Source of the DNA: Desulfurococcales archaeon
GTDB taxonomy: Archaea > Thermoproteota > Thermoprotei_A > Sulfolobales > NBVN01
Assembly: GCA_023255965.1 (NCBI GenBank)
Contig: JAGDWE010000012.1
Coordinates: 1,481-19,693, forward strand
Direction of reading: 5' to 3'
Length of the DNA stretch: 18,213 bases
The notes under the pieces were generated by a model. That model saw only the letters and a program-made list of their open reading frames with translations, was not told the origin of the DNA and ran no database searches. Position numbers and translations under genes: made by a program. Positions 1-6,967 of the stretch are shown in pieces. Numbering within the stretch: the first letter of the stretch is position 1; each line of letters begins with the position of its first letter.

Positions 1-168
1 GGCTCCAGCGGGCTAATATTTAGGTAAAATTAGCTAGAGCTGATGTAGTTAGAATCCCTAATTAGATACACCGACCTATGTACTGATGTATTAATTATAC
101 TATAGATAGCTTAATCTCAAGAAGCGTTGCCGTAGCTCACCTCACGAAGTTAGGGGATTACTGACCTC
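1..168. other. Non-coding or decayed DNA, nothing recognised
   Basis: No reading frame in this stretch resembles a known protein, and in-frame stops are frequent in all frames I read. It leads into the insertion-sequence hairpin at 171-190, so it may be decayed insertion-sequence or flanking DNA. I see no tRNA, promoter or repeat that I can defend. Confidence 0.4.
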
Positions 169-209
169 CTCCCCGCCCTGGAGGGCGAGGCTTTCGGTTG
201 TAAACTATA
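169..209. repeat. IS200/IS605-type end hairpin (remnant)
   Basis: A GC-rich imperfect hairpin occupies 171-190: CGCCC (174-178) pairs with GGGCG (183-187) around the loop TGGA. After one mismatch, CC (171-172) pairs with GG (189-190). It is followed by GGCTTTCGGTTGTAAAC. From memory, hairpins of this form with a GGCTTTC-like tail are common at the ends of archaeal IS200/IS605 elements, where the transposase TnpA recognises single-stranded hairpins. Here it lies immediately before a decayed tnpB fragment, which supports that origin. Which end it represents is unclear, because the hairpin precedes rather than follows the tnpB remnant. That arrangement suggests either a left end or two overlapping elements. 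Confidence 0.5.
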
Positions 210-210
210 T

Positions 211-690
211 GGTGGTGTAGACGTCAATGTAGATAGAGTCAACCTCGCCATAGTCGATGAGACGGGCGAGCTGAGAGACGTCAAGACGTTTTGGTTTGAG
301 GAGGCATCTAGAAAGTGATGCCCAAGGCGCAGGGCTAGGAGCATTATAGGCATGGCAGTGCATGAAATGCTCAAGTACGCCTATCATCACGGGGTCAAGG
401 TGCTGTTCCTCGAGAACCCTGAGGTTCTCGGGCGACTCAGGTTGCTGCGGATCAGGAGCGGCGAGAGGGGGAGCGAGAACTACAACTGGAGGGTGAGCGT
501 CTTCAGGAGCTCCGTCATAGAGATGATAGCCATGAAGGCGCCGCTCTACGGGATAGAGGTTGCTATGTGAATCCGAGGGGGACTACGGTCGGAAGAGCAC
601 GGCGAGGCCATGAGGAGGCTTAGGTTGGATGAGCACGCAGCCTCGGCATACCTCATAGCACTGGGAGGACTTGCAAAGCAAAGTAAATGA
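211..690 (+). pseudogene. tnpB: Degraded TnpB-family (IS605 OrfB-like) gene, 3' half
   Basis: In the frame of base 211 the translation begins GGVDVNVDRVNLAIVDETG, matching the RuvC-I segment of crenarchaeal TnpB proteins, with the catalytic Asp expected in VDVN. A TGA stop interrupts at 316-318. The frame resumes through KVLFLENPEVLG (RuvC-II Glu) and ENYNWRVSVFRSS. The peptide YVNPRGTTVG lies in another frame (from 564), and the original frame returns near 595 with EHGEAM and LDEHAASAYLIAL (RuvC-III Asp), ending at the TGA at 688-690. So there is one nonsense codon and a paired frameshift. The N-terminal half, any zinc-finger segment, a tnpA gene and a right end are all missing. The segment 352-570 is still open but is only a fragment. 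Base composition looks richer in G+C than the surrounding genes, as expected for imported DNA. Confidence in the family is high; the exact IS group is not resolved. Confidence 0.8.
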
Positions 691-1088
691 GCCCAATGAC
701 CATGAAATGTGTTACAGCCCAAGCATAATTAAGGTGGTTAAGGAGAAGGGGGATAATACGAGGGATGATATAGTGGTACTGGCTGACATAGCTGAAAAAG
801 CGTTAAGGGAAATTTGAGACCTCATAGCATGCTTACTTGAGGATAGGGTAGGTATGGATAAGGCTCTTGAGGTAGCTAAGAAGTTAACTGAGGGTACCTA
901 CACACATGATTACCCAATAACAGTTGAGGCGGCTAGAAGTCTAGGGCTTAACGTTAGTACTGAGGTCCCCTTAGGTATATGAATTGATGGAACTATATCC
1001 TCAGGCAGTGCAGCAGAGACCTGGGGTTGAATATATACCTAGGCCCTACATACCGTACTACCAGAGGAGGGCTCAGGAAGTCGGTTGA
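683..1088 (+). pseudogene. Degraded SDH-type serine proteinase (ClpP/crotonase fold), C-terminal part
   Basis: The frame of base 683 reads YSPSIIKVVKEKGDNTRD, then VVLADIAEKALREI, a TGA stop at 815-817, then MDKALEVAKKLTEGTYTHDY followed by PITVEAARSLGLNVSTEVP. Near 975-978 the frame shifts, and the frame of 978 continues YELMELYPQAVQQRPGVEYI followed by PRPYIPYYQRRAQEVG to the TGA at 1086-1088. The THDYPIT and ELMELYPQ segments are, from memory, typical of the C-terminal region of the serine dehydrogenase proteinase family (SDH_protease), membrane-associated ClpP-like peptidases of archaea and bacteria. The N-terminal membrane segment and catalytic Ser/Lys region are absent. The 5' edge overlaps the last codons of the tnpB remnant, so the two were joined by an insertion followed by deletion, or by recombination. 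It cannot encode a working enzyme. Confidence 0.75.
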
Positions 1089-1118
1089 TCCTTAAAAACC
1101 AATTCAAGCATTTTCAAA

Positions 1119-2558
1119 CTACTTATTAGTTGTTCTCATCCTACTTAATGTGAACGGAATTGCCGCGGCCATTATAGCTGCCTGAACCCTAAAGGCGCTA
1201 CCTACAGCTGCCACTAATGAGTTTAGATCGATTGATGATAGCGACTCACCCCCAACTAATACTAAACGCGTCGCTACGCTATAGGGGAGGTGAATGGTTA
1301 ATATAAGGATGGCTATATTTAAGCTAACTATGAAGCCGATGTTAAAGGCTATAGTTCTTAGTGATGAGGCTACGCCCCTCCTATGGGCTGGTACTGCAGC
1401 CATTATGGAACTAGTATTAGGTGATACGAAGAGGCCTGTACCGACACCAAGTAATGCCTCAGCAACTAATAATGCCTTAACATCATTTAGAACGCCCATG
1501 TTGGACATCATGTAGAGAGCTGCAGCCGAGGAAGCTAAGCCTACTGAAGCTACGGGGGAGAAGCCTATTAAATCCGATATCCTGCCGCCAACTACACCGA
1601 AGACTAGGAAGAATAGCTCAAATGGCATTAGGAGAAGCCCTGTTTGGGTTGGTGTATAGAACGCTACGCACTGCATATATATTGCTAGTAAAGTTAATGA
1701 TGCTCCGAAGCCTATAGCGTAGAGCAATTGAGCAATGATTCCCCCAGTAAACATCCAGTTCTTAAATATACTTAAGTCTAAGGCTGGATGCTCGACCCTT
1801 AACTCCCATAGAATGAAGGTCATAAGTAATGCCGCAAATAGCATGAGCGCATACGTAGCTGCCGTAGCCATACCGTAGTTGAGGTAGGTAAGGCCCATTA
1901 AGACCGTAATCATAGATAAAGTAAATAATGTGAAACCTAGATAGTCTATGTAAACCTCCTCAGTAGGCTTGTACGACTCAACCAACCTACGTGAACTCCA
2001 TATAAGTGAGGCTAATGCCATAGGTACTTGAATAAGAAATATCCACCTCCAGTCAAGCAAGTCTATTATAACTCCACTCAAGGTCAGCCCGAGTAATGCA
2101 CCACCCCTCCATGCAACTTGATTCACACCTAGAACCGTCGCCAACTTATTACTGGGTACGTTGTCCGTTAGTATCGTAATACTTAAGTTCATTAGAAATG
2201 CTGCCCCAACTCCTTGAGTAAATCTAAATATAGTCAAGAAGATGGGGTTAGTGCTTAAACCCGATAGAAAGACCCCTAAGGCAAATATTGCTATACCCAT
2301 GTTAAAGAGCTTGACCCGTCCGAAGAGATCTGCTAATCTGCCTATGATCAATTGAGTTATGGTGGATCCAAGCATATACCCCTGAATGATCCATATAACC
2401 TGCACTATATCAGCATCTAAATCACCAGCTATGACTGGCAAACCCACGACAGCCAACCTAGCATTAAATCCGGCAAGAAATGCACCTAATGTCGTTATCG
2501 ATAATACCTCTAAAACCCTAGACCTTAAATGACTATCTTCGCTTGATTCATAGCCCAT
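1119..2558 (-). CDS. MFS multidrug efflux transporter, DHA2 (14-TM, EmrB/QacA-like)
   Basis: This 479-residue integral membrane protein has about 13-14 hydrophobic helices and probably exports drugs or toxic metabolites by proton antiport. Motif A, GRLADLFGRVK, lies at residues 73-83 in the loop between helices 2 and 3. The WRWIFLIQVP segment after helix 5 is typical of the EmrB/QacA group, as is the ALDLSIFKNWMF stretch in the middle. The antiporter motif C region reads WRGGALLGLTLSGVI and lacks the usual Gly-Pro pair, so transport direction is less certain than the family label suggests. The ATG at 2556-2558 is preceded on the minus strand by GAGGTG about 8 bases upstream. The gene follows the lipoate ligase gene by 102 bases, with its own candidate promoter and an inverted repeat at 2576-2605, so it may be transcribed separately from the dehydrogenase operon. 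The substrate cannot be read from sequence. Confidence 0.88.
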   Translation of the reverse strand: MGYESSEDSHLRSRVLEVLSITTLGAFLAGFNARLAVVGLPVIAGDLDADIVQVIWIIQGYMLGSTITQLIIGRLADLFGRVKLFNMGIAIFALGVFLSGLSTNPIFLTIFRFTQGVGAAFLMNLSITILTDNVPSNKLATVLGVNQVAWRGGALLGLTLSGVIIDLLDWRWIFLIQVPMALASLIWSSRRLVESYKPTEEVYIDYLGFTLFTLSMITVLMGLTYLNYGMATAATYALMLFAALLMTFILWELRVEHPALDLSIFKNWMFTGGIIAQLLYAIGFGASLTLLAIYMQCVAFYTPTQTGLLLMPFELFFLVFGVVGGRISDLIGFSPVASVGLASSAAALYMMSNMGVLNDVKALLVAEALLGVGTGLFVSPNTSSIMAAVPAHRRGVASSLRTIAFNIGFIVSLNIAILILTIHLPYSVATRLVLVGGESLSSIDLNSLVAAVGSAFRVQAAIMAAAIPFTLSRMRTTNK

Positions 2559-2575
2559 CTCATCAACACCTCACG

Positions 2576-2605
2576 CTACATTTACGGTATGTACAGTTAA
2601 TGTAG
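2576..2605 (-). promoter_or_regulatory. Inverted repeat (candidate operator) before the MFS gene
   Basis: CTACATT at 2576-2582 and AATGTAG at 2599-2605 form a perfect 7-base inverted repeat separated by 16 bases. The smaller palindrome TGTACA (2590-2595) lies inside it. On the minus strand the TATA-like AAATTTTTAA lies just upstream (about 2619-2628), so the repeat sits near the expected transcription start of the MFS gene. That is where repressors of efflux pumps usually bind. No regulator gene is adjacent. Being an operator is an inference. Confidence 0.35.
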
Positions 2606-2660
2606 AATATTGCTACCATTAAAAATTTGATCTAAATGGCAGCCGCCTTAATGAGTTCAT

Positions 2661-3368
2661 CTACCTACTGAAATGCCATGAAATTAGTGAGTACCTAATT
2701 CCGTAAAGTTCCCTAGCTAATTCTAATTCATCGTCCTTAAGGCCTTCATCAACAGATGATGGGTTGAACTTCCTAATCACCGCCTCAACGATCTTATCTG
2801 AAACGAATTCGGCATTAACGTGGGCCTTAAGTTCATTGCTTAATGTAGTTACATCCCTCTTTAACCTCCTTAAAGACGAGGTCAGCTTAGTTAGATCGCT
2901 ACTTATCAGTAGCGTTGAATGGCATTGAAGTGAGTGTTTAGTTAGTGAGCCAGCCATGCCAGATACCTTAAATCCATTTATAAGGATTTCATTAGGTCTT
3001 TGGAACTCTGCATCAAGTCCTAACTCATTAATTACCTCAATTATGACCTCGCCAAGCGATTCATAGCATTCACATAAATCTAAACCATACTTCCTTGGAA
3101 ACACCAAGGTTATGTTTAGATTTCCCTCATCATGATATACCGCCCCGCCACCGCTATGCCTCCTAGCAACGTAGATGTCGTTAGCAATACAGTAACCTAT
3201 GTTTACCTCCCTTAACACCTCATCAAATCTACCTAAAATAACTGATGGTTTATTAATCCATAACCTAACTATAGGTGTATTTACCTCTACATTATTTAAC
3301 GCTTCTTCCACAGCTAAATTCATGTATGGATTTAATGGAGTTGAATCCTTAATAATCCTTAAGCTCAT
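2661..3368 (-). CDS. lplA: Lipoate-protein ligase A family (LplA catalytic domain)
   Basis: This 235-residue cytoplasmic enzyme attaches lipoate to the lipoyl-domain lysine of E2 through a lipoyl-AMP intermediate. The family signature RRHSGGGAVYHD lies at residues 69-80, followed by GNLNITLVF. The active-site lysine is expected at K134 in INGFKVSGMA. The protein ends shortly after the catalytic domain (biotin/lipoyl ligase fold). No separate accessory domain gene (LplB, as in the two-part Thermoplasma enzyme) is visible in the window, so LplB is either encoded elsewhere or not needed. A lipoyl/octanoyl transferase of the LipM type has the same fold and cannot be fully excluded. The start ATG overlaps the stop of the E3 gene by 4 bases (3365-3368), implying translational coupling and a role in lipoylating the E2 of this operon. 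Confidence 0.88.
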   Translation of the reverse strand: MSLRIIKDSTPLNPYMNLAVEEALNNVEVNTPIVRLWINKPSVILGRFDEVLREVNIGYCIANDIYVARRHSGGGAVYHDEGNLNITLVFPRKYGLDLCECYESLGEVIIEVINELGLDAEFQRPNEILINGFKVSGMAGSLTKHSLQCHSTLLISSDLTKLTSSLRRLKRDVTTLSNELKAHVNAEFVSDKIVEAVIRKFNPSSVDEGLKDDELELARELYGIRYSLISWHFSR

Positions 3369-4708
3369 GACTTAGTGACCTGAATTAATGCCTCACGAAG
3401 TACTTCACCAACTGTAGGATGTGCTAGAAAGGTTGCGAGGACTGCGTCTGAAGTGCTCTCCAACCCAAGCAGTATTGCGGCTTCGTTGATTAACTCGGAG
3501 ATCCCTACACCAGCTCCATGTATCCCTAGGATCCCCCCGTACTTGGCGTCAACCACTATCTTGATAATTCCTTCGCTTCCAGAGGCCTTAGCTAAGGCGT
3601 TTGAAGTTAGCGACTGCCTTGCAACTGCTACCTCATAACCTAATTCCTTGGCCTCGGCCTCGGTAAGACCCGCTGAGAAGGCGTCCGGATACGCATACAA
3701 GTACTTAGGAACTGCCTTATAGTTAATCCTTAAGTTACCACCGCTAGCGTTAAGCCCTGCTATAATGCCTTGAACTATGGCCACGTGAGCATATGGTAGG
3801 TTTCCAGTTATATCACCAGCAGCGTATATATTAGGGGTGGATGTCCGCAGGTATTCATCGACCGCCACGTAACCCCCCTTCAATCTAACGCTAACTCCGC
3901 CGAAGACTTCATTCCTCGGCACATACGTGGATGCGTCTATGACTTCATCAGATGATATCCTTAACTCGCCCTCGGGATTAATTAAATGCGTCTCCTTGAT
4001 ATCGCCCTTGTTAATTATGTTAACTACCTTAGCGTTGGTGAATATCCTAACGCCTCTTTCAAGCAAAGCTAATGTTACATAATCAACTATCTCCTTATCG
4101 AACCCGCTTAATAACTCGCCATCCTCAACCAATATCACCTCAGACCCAAGCAAGCTGAAGGCGCTCGCAATACCTAAACCGAACGCATTACCCCCTATAA
4201 CCACCACCGTACTTGGTACTTCATCGATGTCTGTAAATTCCGTTGGAGGCATCGCTCCATTAATACCTCCCCATCTAAGCCCGGTGGCAACGACAGCCCT
4301 CTTAAACTTAATTACCTCGGAACCTACTCGAGCCGAGTTACCGCTCTCTAATAAAGCTCTTCCATTAATAACTTCAACACCTAGGTTCTCGAGGACGTCC
4401 CTCATACTACCGGATAGAGGATCTACTACTTTGGATTTAATTGATTTAAACATGTTAACAGCGTCTATGGTGAGATCCTTAAGACTGACCCCATAGCCTT
4501 CATCAGCTAGCTTCTTAACTAACCTTAAGGCTGAGATGTAGTTAAGAAAAACAGCTAATGGGACGCACCCCCTATTTAAGCACGTGCCTCCTAACGGCCC
4601 TTCCTCAGCTAATATAGTCTTTAATCCCTTGATAGCCCCTACTAAGCCAGCCCAGAACCCAGCTGGACCGCCACCGATAACTAGTAAATCGCATTCCTTA
4701 GCTGACAC
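3365..4708 (-). CDS. lpdA: Dihydrolipoamide dehydrogenase (E3)
   Basis: This 447-residue flavoprotein reoxidises the dihydrolipoyl group of E2 and passes electrons to NAD+. The FAD-binding glycine motif IGGGPAG is at residues 11-17. The redox-active disulfide is C43/C48 in GGTCLNRGCVP. The C-terminal dimer-interface catalytic pair is H430/E435 in AHPTVGE. Two departures from the standard enzyme stand out. The usual Pro-Ser-Lys after the second cysteine is PLA here. The NAD-domain glycine motif reads IGGNAFGLG instead of GGGYIGxE. An acidic residue at the end of the second strand (EVILVEDG) favours NAD over NADP. Its start lies inside the end of the E2 gene (11-base overlap) and its stop overlaps the lplA start, so it is an integral operon member. 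Related pyridine nucleotide-disulfide oxidoreductases share the fold, but the context makes E3 the best call. Confidence 0.9.
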   Translation of the reverse strand: MSAKECDLLVIGGGPAGFWAGLVGAIKGLKTILAEEGPLGGTCLNRGCVPLAVFLNYISALRLVKKLADEGYGVSLKDLTIDAVNMFKSIKSKVVDPLSGSMRDVLENLGVEVINGRALLESGNSARVGSEVIKFKRAVVATGLRWGGINGAMPPTEFTDIDEVPSTVVVIGGNAFGLGIASAFSLLGSEVILVEDGELLSGFDKEIVDYVTLALLERGVRIFTNAKVVNIINKGDIKETHLINPEGELRISSDEVIDASTYVPRNEVFGGVSVRLKGGYVAVDEYLRTSTPNIYAAGDITGNLPYAHVAIVQGIIAGLNASGGNLRINYKAVPKYLYAYPDAFSAGLTEAEAKELGYEVAVARQSLTSNALAKASGSEGIIKIVVDAKYGGILGIHGAGVGISELINEAAILLGLESTSDAVLATFLAHPTVGEVLREALIQVTKS

Positions 4709-5897
4709 GGAGTACCTCCCTTAACGCAGTTTCATTACCTAATAACTTAATCAAGCCATCAAGGAATTGAGCTGCCGTGTGACCATCAATCACTCTATGA
4801 TCAAATGTCAAGCTGAAGGTGCATAGAGGTCTTACATCGACTCTACCGTCCACTACTGCTGGCTTACTAATTATCCTCCCAACGCCTAATATAGCTACCT
4901 GTGGAGGGTTAATTATCGGGGTAAATCCATCAACCCCATACATACCTAGGTTGGTGATCGTGAACGTCCCGCCGCTGACGTCGTCTAGAGATAGAGTACC
5001 CTCCCTAGCCTTACGTGCTAGTTCGTTACATTCTATGACGATATCCTTTAGGCTCTTCTTATCCGCATTCTTAATCACTGGCACCACTAATCCATGATCA
5101 ACCGCTACAGCAAAACCTACGTTTATTTCATCAATGACCTTAATTTCATTGTCCTCAAGAGTTGAGTTAATTAATGGGTGTTCCTTAAGTACTTCAGCAA
5201 CAGCCTTAATTAACATGGGGGTGTAAGTAAGCCTTATACCAACCTCCTTCTCAATAACGGGCTGTAGCTCCTCCCTTAACTTAATTAGCTTACTTACGTC
5301 CTCCTCCCTCATAATAGTTACTTGGGCCATGGTCCTTAAGCTTTCGCTCATTCTCTCGGCTATGGTTGCCCTTAGCGGAGTTAGTGGTATGGATTTCTTA
5401 ACCCTTAAGCCTAGCTTAGTGCGTGCTTTAATTCCCTCAATATATTTAAGGACATCATCCTCAGTTATCAATCCTCCTGGTCCCGAACCCGCAACTTGAC
5501 TTAAGTCTATGCCTTCTTTCTCAGCTAATGCCCTAGCCCTTGGGGTCGCTCTAACCCTGGCCGGGGCTGCTGGCCTCGCAACCACCCTTTCAGGGGGCGC
5601 TGGAGCAACCTGTGTGGGAACTACCTCAGGGGCTGCAGTAATTGATGGAATCTGCTCTCCCATCTCACCTATATACGCTATTAAGTTACCTACGGGTACT
5701 GTCGATCCAGCCTGAGCAACTATCTTTATTAAATAGCCTGATGCTGGCGCCTCAATAGTTGAAGTTATCTTCTCCGTCTCAATGATCAATAACGGCTCAC
5801 CCTTCCTTACCGCATCGCCCTCACTCTTTAACCACTTCTTAATAGTACCCTTAGTCATCGTTAATCCTAACTTAGGCATCCTCACCTCAGTAACCAT
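4698..5897 (-). CDS. Lipoyl acyltransferase E2 of a 2-oxoacid/acetoin dehydrogenase complex
   Basis: The 399-residue core subunit carries the acyl group on a swinging lipoyl arm and transfers it to CoA. Three domains are visible in order. A single lipoyl domain covers about residues 1-78, with the modified lysine K43 in IETEKITSTIEAP. After a Pro/Ala-rich flexible linker, a peripheral subunit-binding domain spans about 114-153 (RATPRARALAEKEGIDLSQV, GSGPGG). The catalytic domain runs from about 170 and has the active-site motif DHRVIDG at 366-372 (H367, D371). The length is normal for a one-lipoyl-domain E2. The ATG at 5895-5897 lies within the 3' end of the AcoX-like gene (11-base overlap). 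The domain layout does not by itself tell acetoin from pyruvate or branched-chain 2-oxoacid substrates. By analogy with archaeal and bacterial homologues it probably forms a large multimeric core. Confidence 0.93.
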   Translation of the reverse strand: MVTEVRMPKLGLTMTKGTIKKWLKSEGDAVRKGEPLLIIETEKITSTIEAPASGYLIKIVAQAGSTVPVGNLIAYIGEMGEQIPSITAAPEVVPTQVAPAPPERVVARPAAPARVRATPRARALAEKEGIDLSQVAGSGPGGLITEDDVLKYIEGIKARTKLGLRVKKSIPLTPLRATIAERMSESLRTMAQVTIMREEDVSKLIKLREELQPVIEKEVGIRLTYTPMLIKAVAEVLKEHPLINSTLEDNEIKVIDEINVGFAVAVDHGLVVPVIKNADKKSLKDIVIECNELARKAREGTLSLDDVSGGTFTITNLGMYGVDGFTPIINPPQVAILGVGRIISKPAVVDGRVDVRPLCTFSLTFDHRVIDGHTAAQFLDGLIKLLGNETALREVLRVS

Positions 5898-6915
5898 TTG
5901 AACTGCCCTCCCTAAGGGCTAATTCATCCCAATATACGTGATGTTCTGAACTAATGCTCCGTAATACCTTACCTACATTAATTAACAATGGGCCGTTCCT
6001 CGTCAACTTAACTTCAACGGAATTATCCTTGGAGACCTCCAATTCACGTTCACCATCTAATGCTATGGTGTAAGCACCACGCGGTAATTCCACACCCTCA
6101 CCTACGTTTAATTTCTTAATGTACTTAACGCCGATCGATTTAATAACCCCAGGCATCACAATAGCTTTCACCATACGACCCCCACCACCTAATTCCATAA
6201 AGTAGCCCTCATCGCTCTCGAAGCTAACCGGTTTTATGAATCCTAGGATTGAGGCTAGACCTATATCAGTGGGCTCGCCCTTAGAGAATATCGCGTACCT
6301 TATTGATTCTATGTCAAATAACGCCCTAGCCCCTACGTACGGCGTTACGGTAACTGCGACATCTATTACTGCAACATCGGCTAGCTTATCATCTACTTTA
6401 ACCTCTAATGACTTAGCCTTACTGATGCACTCTCGGCTTATCTTATTACATGCTACTAAACCAGCGGCATAGCCAGCTAATGTCGCATCATAGTATGCCC
6501 CAGTAACATTATTAGTTCCAGCGGCAACGCATACTAGCGGTATGTTACTTCCGCAGGCCTTAAATACTGCCCTTAAGGTCCCATCACCGCCGATTACAAC
6601 TATAGCTTTAACACCCATGTCAGCCATCTTCTTAGCTGCCGTTAATGTGTCTAAGACCGTTCCAGTCCCCTTAGTCTCTACCAAACTTAACTTAGCTGAT
6701 GTTGATCCATGCATCATGGTGTATACGTCCTCCCCTAACCCGTAGTTATCATGCATTATGTAGATCTCGCCAACACCAGCTGCATCCAGACCTGCTACGA
6801 CCCGTTTACCCAACTCGACCTTAGTGAAGTTACTTACGTAGCTAGCTAAGGATAATAACCTCCTAATGTCTTTACCTGCATCCGGGTTTATTATTAAACC
6901 AACTCCAACGACCAT
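5887..6915 (-). CDS. acoX: AcoX / ATP-NAD kinase-like protein
   Basis: The 342-residue protein belongs to the ATP-NAD/AcoX kinase family. NPDAGKD lies at residues 10-16. The NAD-kinase-type phosphate-binding motif GGDGT is at 109-113. A second nucleotide-binding motif, AAGTNN, is at 131-136. AcoX proteins were named from bacterial acetoin catabolism operons, where they accompany the acetoin dehydrogenase genes; their biochemical role is unsettled. Here the gene sits between E1-beta and E2, overlapping E2 by 11 bases, so co-expression with the complex is near certain. A strong SD-like AGGTGA precedes the chosen ATG. A DNA palindrome, GACCATGGCATGGTC, straddles the start codon. It could make NADP, phosphorylate a substrate, or have lost kinase activity; the sequence does not decide. 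Confidence 0.82.
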   Translation of the reverse strand: MVVGVGLIINPDAGKDIRRLLSLASYVSNFTKVELGKRVVAGLDAAGVGEIYIMHDNYGLGEDVYTMMHGSTSAKLSLVETKGTGTVLDTLTAAKKMADMGVKAIVVIGGDGTLRAVFKACGSNIPLVCVAAGTNNVTGAYYDATLAGYAAGLVACNKISRECISKAKSLEVKVDDKLADVAVIDVAVTVTPYVGARALFDIESIRYAIFSKGEPTDIGLASILGFIKPVSFESDEGYFMELGGGGRMVKAIVMPGVIKSIGVKYIKKLNVGEGVELPRGAYTIALDGERELEVSKDNSVEVKLTRNGPLLINVGKVLRSISSEHHVYWDELALREGSSNGY

Positions 6916-6967
6916 GGCATGGTCACCTAAACAAATGATATCAAAAATAAATCGATTTTACTTATAA

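Noticed and set aside
352..570. An intact 72-residue protein of its own
   Set aside because: It matches only the middle of TnpB, between an in-frame stop and a frameshift, so it is a remnant and not a gene.
6910..6924. Palindrome GACCATG-G-CATGGTC across the AcoX start codon
   Set aside because: One-base loop cannot form an RNA hairpin; probably arises from SD/start codon sequence by chance, so not listed as a regulator.
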